64,000 nt of DNA, from the NCBI GenBank assembly GCA_027382625.1, contig JAJKFJ010022615.1:1-64000 (forward strand), written 5' to 3'. This document shows positions 60,861 to 64,000 of this stretch, in pieces. How positions within the stretch are numbered: the stretch's first letter is position 1; each line of letters starts with the position of its first letter. Origin of the DNA: Tetmemena sp. SeJ-2015 (Eukaryota > Ciliophora > Spirotrichea > Sporadotrichida > Oxytrichidae). The translations under genes were made by a program, and so were the position numbers. Under the pieces are notes generated by a model that worked only from the letters and a program-made list of their open reading frames with translations, was not told the DNA's origin and did not search any database.

Positions 60861-62170
60861 TATTCTCTCAATGGAAACAACAGCAGCAAACTTAGTAATT
60901 CTCACTCGTTTCGGAGACTCTTCTATAAACACCGGCAGTTGCTATCACTCAATTTTATAATTATTTAATAGGTCTCTTCAACAAGACTCAAACTTATATT
61001 TATAAGACAGATGGTTTCGCATTTGTTAGCAAATATATGGGTCCTTTCTCACCATGTGGGACCCCAGGATAAGTGAGACTGGTTGTTGACAATAGCAATA
61101 ACATATATATGCTGGCAAGAAGCTTCTCAGACGATGCGATAATCATGCTCGATTCAAATTTGAATCATGTTAAAAACTACGTAAATCTTGAGAACTTCTA
61201 CAATTCATACAGCTAAATGAGAGCTTACTCCCTTCTTTACGACTCTTCTATGCATAGGATATTTTATTCAACTTAAACTAATAATTTTATAGAGTTAACT
61301 TTTTCATCCCCCATAATTATGTAATTTACTTTACATAGGATAATAAGTACGGTTTCTGATCTAGTACTGTAATAAGTGCTGAGATTGGAAATTAATTATT
61401 ATTTGCATTCCTAAAATTTTACTTTACTTTACTATGTAATTTACTCATCAGGTATAGATAGATTTGCTTTTGGAGTTTTAAATTTGGCCTCTGGAACAAG
61501 CGAATAGCATTACTTTTATAGAGAAGCTGCTTTCAATAGTATACCTATTTCAGTTAGAGCTCTGCATAACTCAGTTCAAGGGCCCATATATGGTTGCTTC
61601 TCTGTCACTTACTCAATCGGCTCAAAAATAAAATAGGTCTTCTTTAGACTTGATAATTAAAATAAATTTGAGCTAAATTCTTATAAGGAAAGTATTTGAT
61701 AAGACAACTTTGAATTTGGTTGAAATGAAAATTAACGCAGATCTTGCTACGTTTAATGGCGGGACTGACAAGAAATGCTTAGGTCTGAACAGAATAGACT
61801 ATAACTTATATATACACTAAGTTGAGTACACCTCTAGTCTGTTGGCTGCGTAAGTTGGAATGCAAGTCGTTGATCTTAACTATATCGTCCCTGTAAAATG
61901 GTACTTATTTAGTATTCAAAAACTTAAATAGTTTTCAGCTGTTTAAATAATCGCTTTTAAATTAGTAATACTCCTTCGCCCACTAAGAATTTTGCTCCTC
62001 AAAACTTTTTGTACTACCCTGCAAAGAAGTACTGGATTTATGTTGGCCACACAGAAAACACTGGGAATTCATTACAAGTAAAGATGAATTTTTTGGAATT
62101 GAGCAAATTTGGAGGAAACATCAAATTACTAAATATATATGTGTTCTTCCTACCTTATTGTTGCTGATCA
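60861..62170 (+). CDS. Cadg-family protein, third member, N-terminal propeller-like part
   Basis: Several exons show the same style as the N-terminal part of copy B: TQTYIYKTDGFAFVSKYMGP, LVVDNSNNIYMLARSFSDDA, SLLYDSSMHRIFYSTQTNNF (60960-61310). Then RFAFGVLNLASGTSEQHYFY and SVRALHNSVQGPIYGCFSVT (61450-61640), and GGTDKKCLGLNRIDYNLYIH and KNFAPQNFLYYPAKKYWIYV (61730-62070). These are short beta-strand repeats with Tyr/Phe-Tyr ends, as in beta-propellers. Introns separate the blocks but borders are only partly resolved. The gene runs into the palindromic element at 62079, and no later domain of the family is present before the window ends. Its start is not fixed. Confidence 0.55.
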
Positions 62171-62994
62171 GTGTACATCAATGACCTCACTTGCTTCAAG
62201 TTTCTCATAGATTGGTACTTTAGTCAGCAGTTTCCTCTTTCGAGTATTGGTGTCTGTAGAAGCATCTTATCGAGATATCTGAGTTTGACTATTGGATATT
62301 GTAGCTGCACTATTCTTAGCGCTTTTATGCCATTTTTATCTTGCTTCACTCGAAGAGCTGCGTTTTAAACTTTTAATGAAATGATACTTTCATCTGAGCT
62401 CCATACATGTGTTCACTACATAGATTTTAGCTGAAATTATATAAAATAGAACTCTTAATTCGCTATATTAATTAAGAACAAGCAAACTTTAATTAATAAT
62501 AGTGAGAAAGTAATTAAGAACTTAATAACCTTAATCTATTTAAGAAATAAAGTTCTTAATTACTTTCTCACTATTATTAATTAAAGTTTGCTTGTTCTTA
62601 ATTAATATAGCGAATTAAGAGTTCTATTTTATATAATTTCAGCTAAAATCTATGTAGTGAACACATGTATGGAGCTCAGATGAAAGTATCATTTCATTAA
62701 AAGTTTAAAACGCAGCTCTTCGAGTGAAGCAAGATAAAAATGGCATAAAAGCGCTAAGAATAGTGCAGCTACAATATCCAATAGTCAAACTCAGATATCT
62801 CGATAAGATGCTTCTACAGACACCAATACTCGAAAGAGGAAACTGCTGACTAAAGTACCAATCTATGAGAAACTTGAAGCAAGTGAGGTCATTGATGTAC
62901 ACTGATCAGCAACAATAAGGTAGGAAGAACACATATATATTTAGTAATTTGATGTTTCCTCCAAATTTGCTCAATTCCAAAAAATTCATCTTTA
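62079..62994. mobile_element. Palindromic element, copy 2 (at third Cadg-family gene)
   Basis: Near-perfect inverted repeat: 62079-62525 is the reverse complement of about 62552-62994, with a loop of roughly 25 bp. The same 65-codon open frame therefore appears at 62171-62368 (plus) and 62705-62902 (minus). The better coding frame runs outward from the centre in each arm (SEARQKWHKSAKNSAAT; RKRKLLTKVPIYEKLEASEV, then UGA). Core (62577-62606) and arm ends (TTCATCTTTA) match the element at 7120-8090. It is either a foldback element or IES, or partly an inverted amplification artefact; sharing of core and ends with the other copy favours a real element. Confidence 0.7.
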
Positions 62995-63320
62995 TCATAC
63001 GTAAACATCTAAGGCTCTTTCAATAATGATAATTTAATAAAGGATTAAGATATTTATAAATTAAAATATTTGAAAATAGTTTGATAAACTATTTCACTTA
63101 CAATGAAGACACTTATCTTAATACAACTCTCTTAAATTTCATAACATCTGCTCCCCCTATGATCATTTAAATATCATTGTGGTGAGGCAGAATTTTAAAT
63201 AGTTGTCTAAAATCATATCTTTATTTTTATTTTATTCAAGAAAGAAGTTTGCTTATAGAGCACTTCCTATAATTACTGAAATATGAATTAAGTTAAATTA
63301 ATTTTTTAAATATTATTCCT
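62995..63320. other. AT-rich spacer
   Basis: No continuation of the third Cadg-family gene is visible here and no open frame is recognised. Confidence 0.4.
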
Positions 63321-64000
63321 GGGGGGGACGGAAGTGCACACCCCCTATTTTTATGATCAAAATGCCTATAAAAGTGCCTATTTAGTGTCAAAATCAGCTA
63401 GAAATGCCAAAAATAAAGTAATTAGGACTTTTAAAATTTTCAAGAGGGTCATTTTTACTAATTTCAGTTTTTATGGTATGATCTATTAATATTATTTATT
63501 GAATTTAATATTGATGACTTATTGATGTTAAGATTATGATTTATTCCCCAAAAATAACTAATTATCGTTTCATTACTTTATATTAAGCTATTTTTAAAGA
63601 GGTTATCTGCTATATGATAACTCCCCTGATAGCTGGATTATTTTAGAACTTATTTGGGCTATGAATTGTTATGATTATTCCTAAAAATTGTAGATATAAT
63701 TGTAAGGTCCTCTAAAGTATGTTATAGAGTTTACCAATGAGTTTGCAGCAGTGATTTTATGTAATTACAGATAAAGTGATCTTGGCTTTTATATTTAAAC
63801 TTGTCAGATTCTTCTTTTAATAATATTTAAGTTAAGGTTGCAAAAATTTTGATAAAACAGCCAAAAAACATTTAAAAAGCTGAAGGGCGAATCATAATTA
63901 ACATGTATATTAACTTTAGTATTTTCATAAGACTTTATATTCTTGAGTAAATTAGAGCTCTGAAATTATTTTAAGGTCATTTCATATTATTTGAAATCAT
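63321..64000. mobile_element. MITE/IES family 2, copy 2, truncated by window end
   Basis: Begins with a G run and ACGGAAGTGCACACCCCC, then follows the interior of the copy at 51578 with moderate divergence to the end of the window (680 bp of about 750). It has an extra stretch near 63355-63420 relative to copy 1. The right end and target duplication lie outside the window. Confidence 0.8.

Noticed and set aside
62171..62902. Two identical 65-codon open frames, one on each strand
   Set aside because: They are the same arm sequence read twice because of the inverted repeat; the outward frame looks more protein-like, and neither is a convincing gene.
1..64000. tRNA, rRNA or CRISPR features
   Set aside because: No tRNA-like arm set, rRNA core or regularly spaced repeat array was recognised by eye; a tRNAscan or covariance search could still find a tRNA.

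Overview
The window looks like germline (micronuclear) DNA of a hypotrich-type spirotrich ciliate (Oxytricha, Stylonychia or Tetmemena-like). Every recognisable protein reads through UAA and UAG as glutamine and stops at UGA. Most splice sites are short GT..AG introns of about 30-100 bp. Several conserved genes are also interrupted by short AT-rich inserts that lack GT..AG ends, are bounded by direct repeats, and restore the reading frame only when removed with one repeat copy. That is the signature of internal eliminated sequences (IESs) with pointers. The genus is an inference.

Layout. 1-895: a decayed DDE transposase on the minus strand, cut by the window edge. 1264-20600: two tandem copies (A, then B) of a large Cadg-type membrane protein gene. 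Copy A is split by about 6.3 kb of inserted DNA holding a divergent gene pair (2601-3809 minus, 3981-4445 plus), a low-fidelity inverted copy of the same stretch (about 4446-7040) and a palindromic element (about 7120-8090). 21386-25321: a long protein that may be a TRAPPC10-like tether subunit, with a 611-bp element inside an exon. 25472-26950: an alpha/beta hydrolase. 27168-28337: the TFIIE beta subunit. 29036-34937 (minus): a K+ channel with a cyclic-nucleotide-binding domain and C-terminal ankyrin repeats. 35092-36880 (minus) and 37136-41168 (plus): low-complexity proteins I do not recognise. 41616-48781 (plus): a second CNBD K+ channel. 48875-49331: a small protein with a hydrophobic N-terminus. 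49466-50912: a DHHC palmitoyltransferase. 52387-56956: a P4-ATPase lipid flippase carrying four IESs. 57033-58450 (minus): a second DHHC enzyme. 60340-62170: a coding island and the N-terminal part of a third Cadg-family gene, which runs into a second palindromic element. 63321 to the end: a second copy of the repeat seen at 51578-52324.

The genes do not form an operon. They are mostly membrane or signalling proteins (two K+ channels, a flippase, two palmitoyltransferases, Cadg surface proteins) plus a general transcription factor. The most notable features are the mobile or eliminated sequences: two families with poly-G/poly-C ends and 8-bp target duplications, both lying in sequence that reads open once they are removed, and a palindromic family found in two different Cadg-family loci. 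About 3 kb (4446-7440) appears to be unpolished sequence and should not be read as biology.
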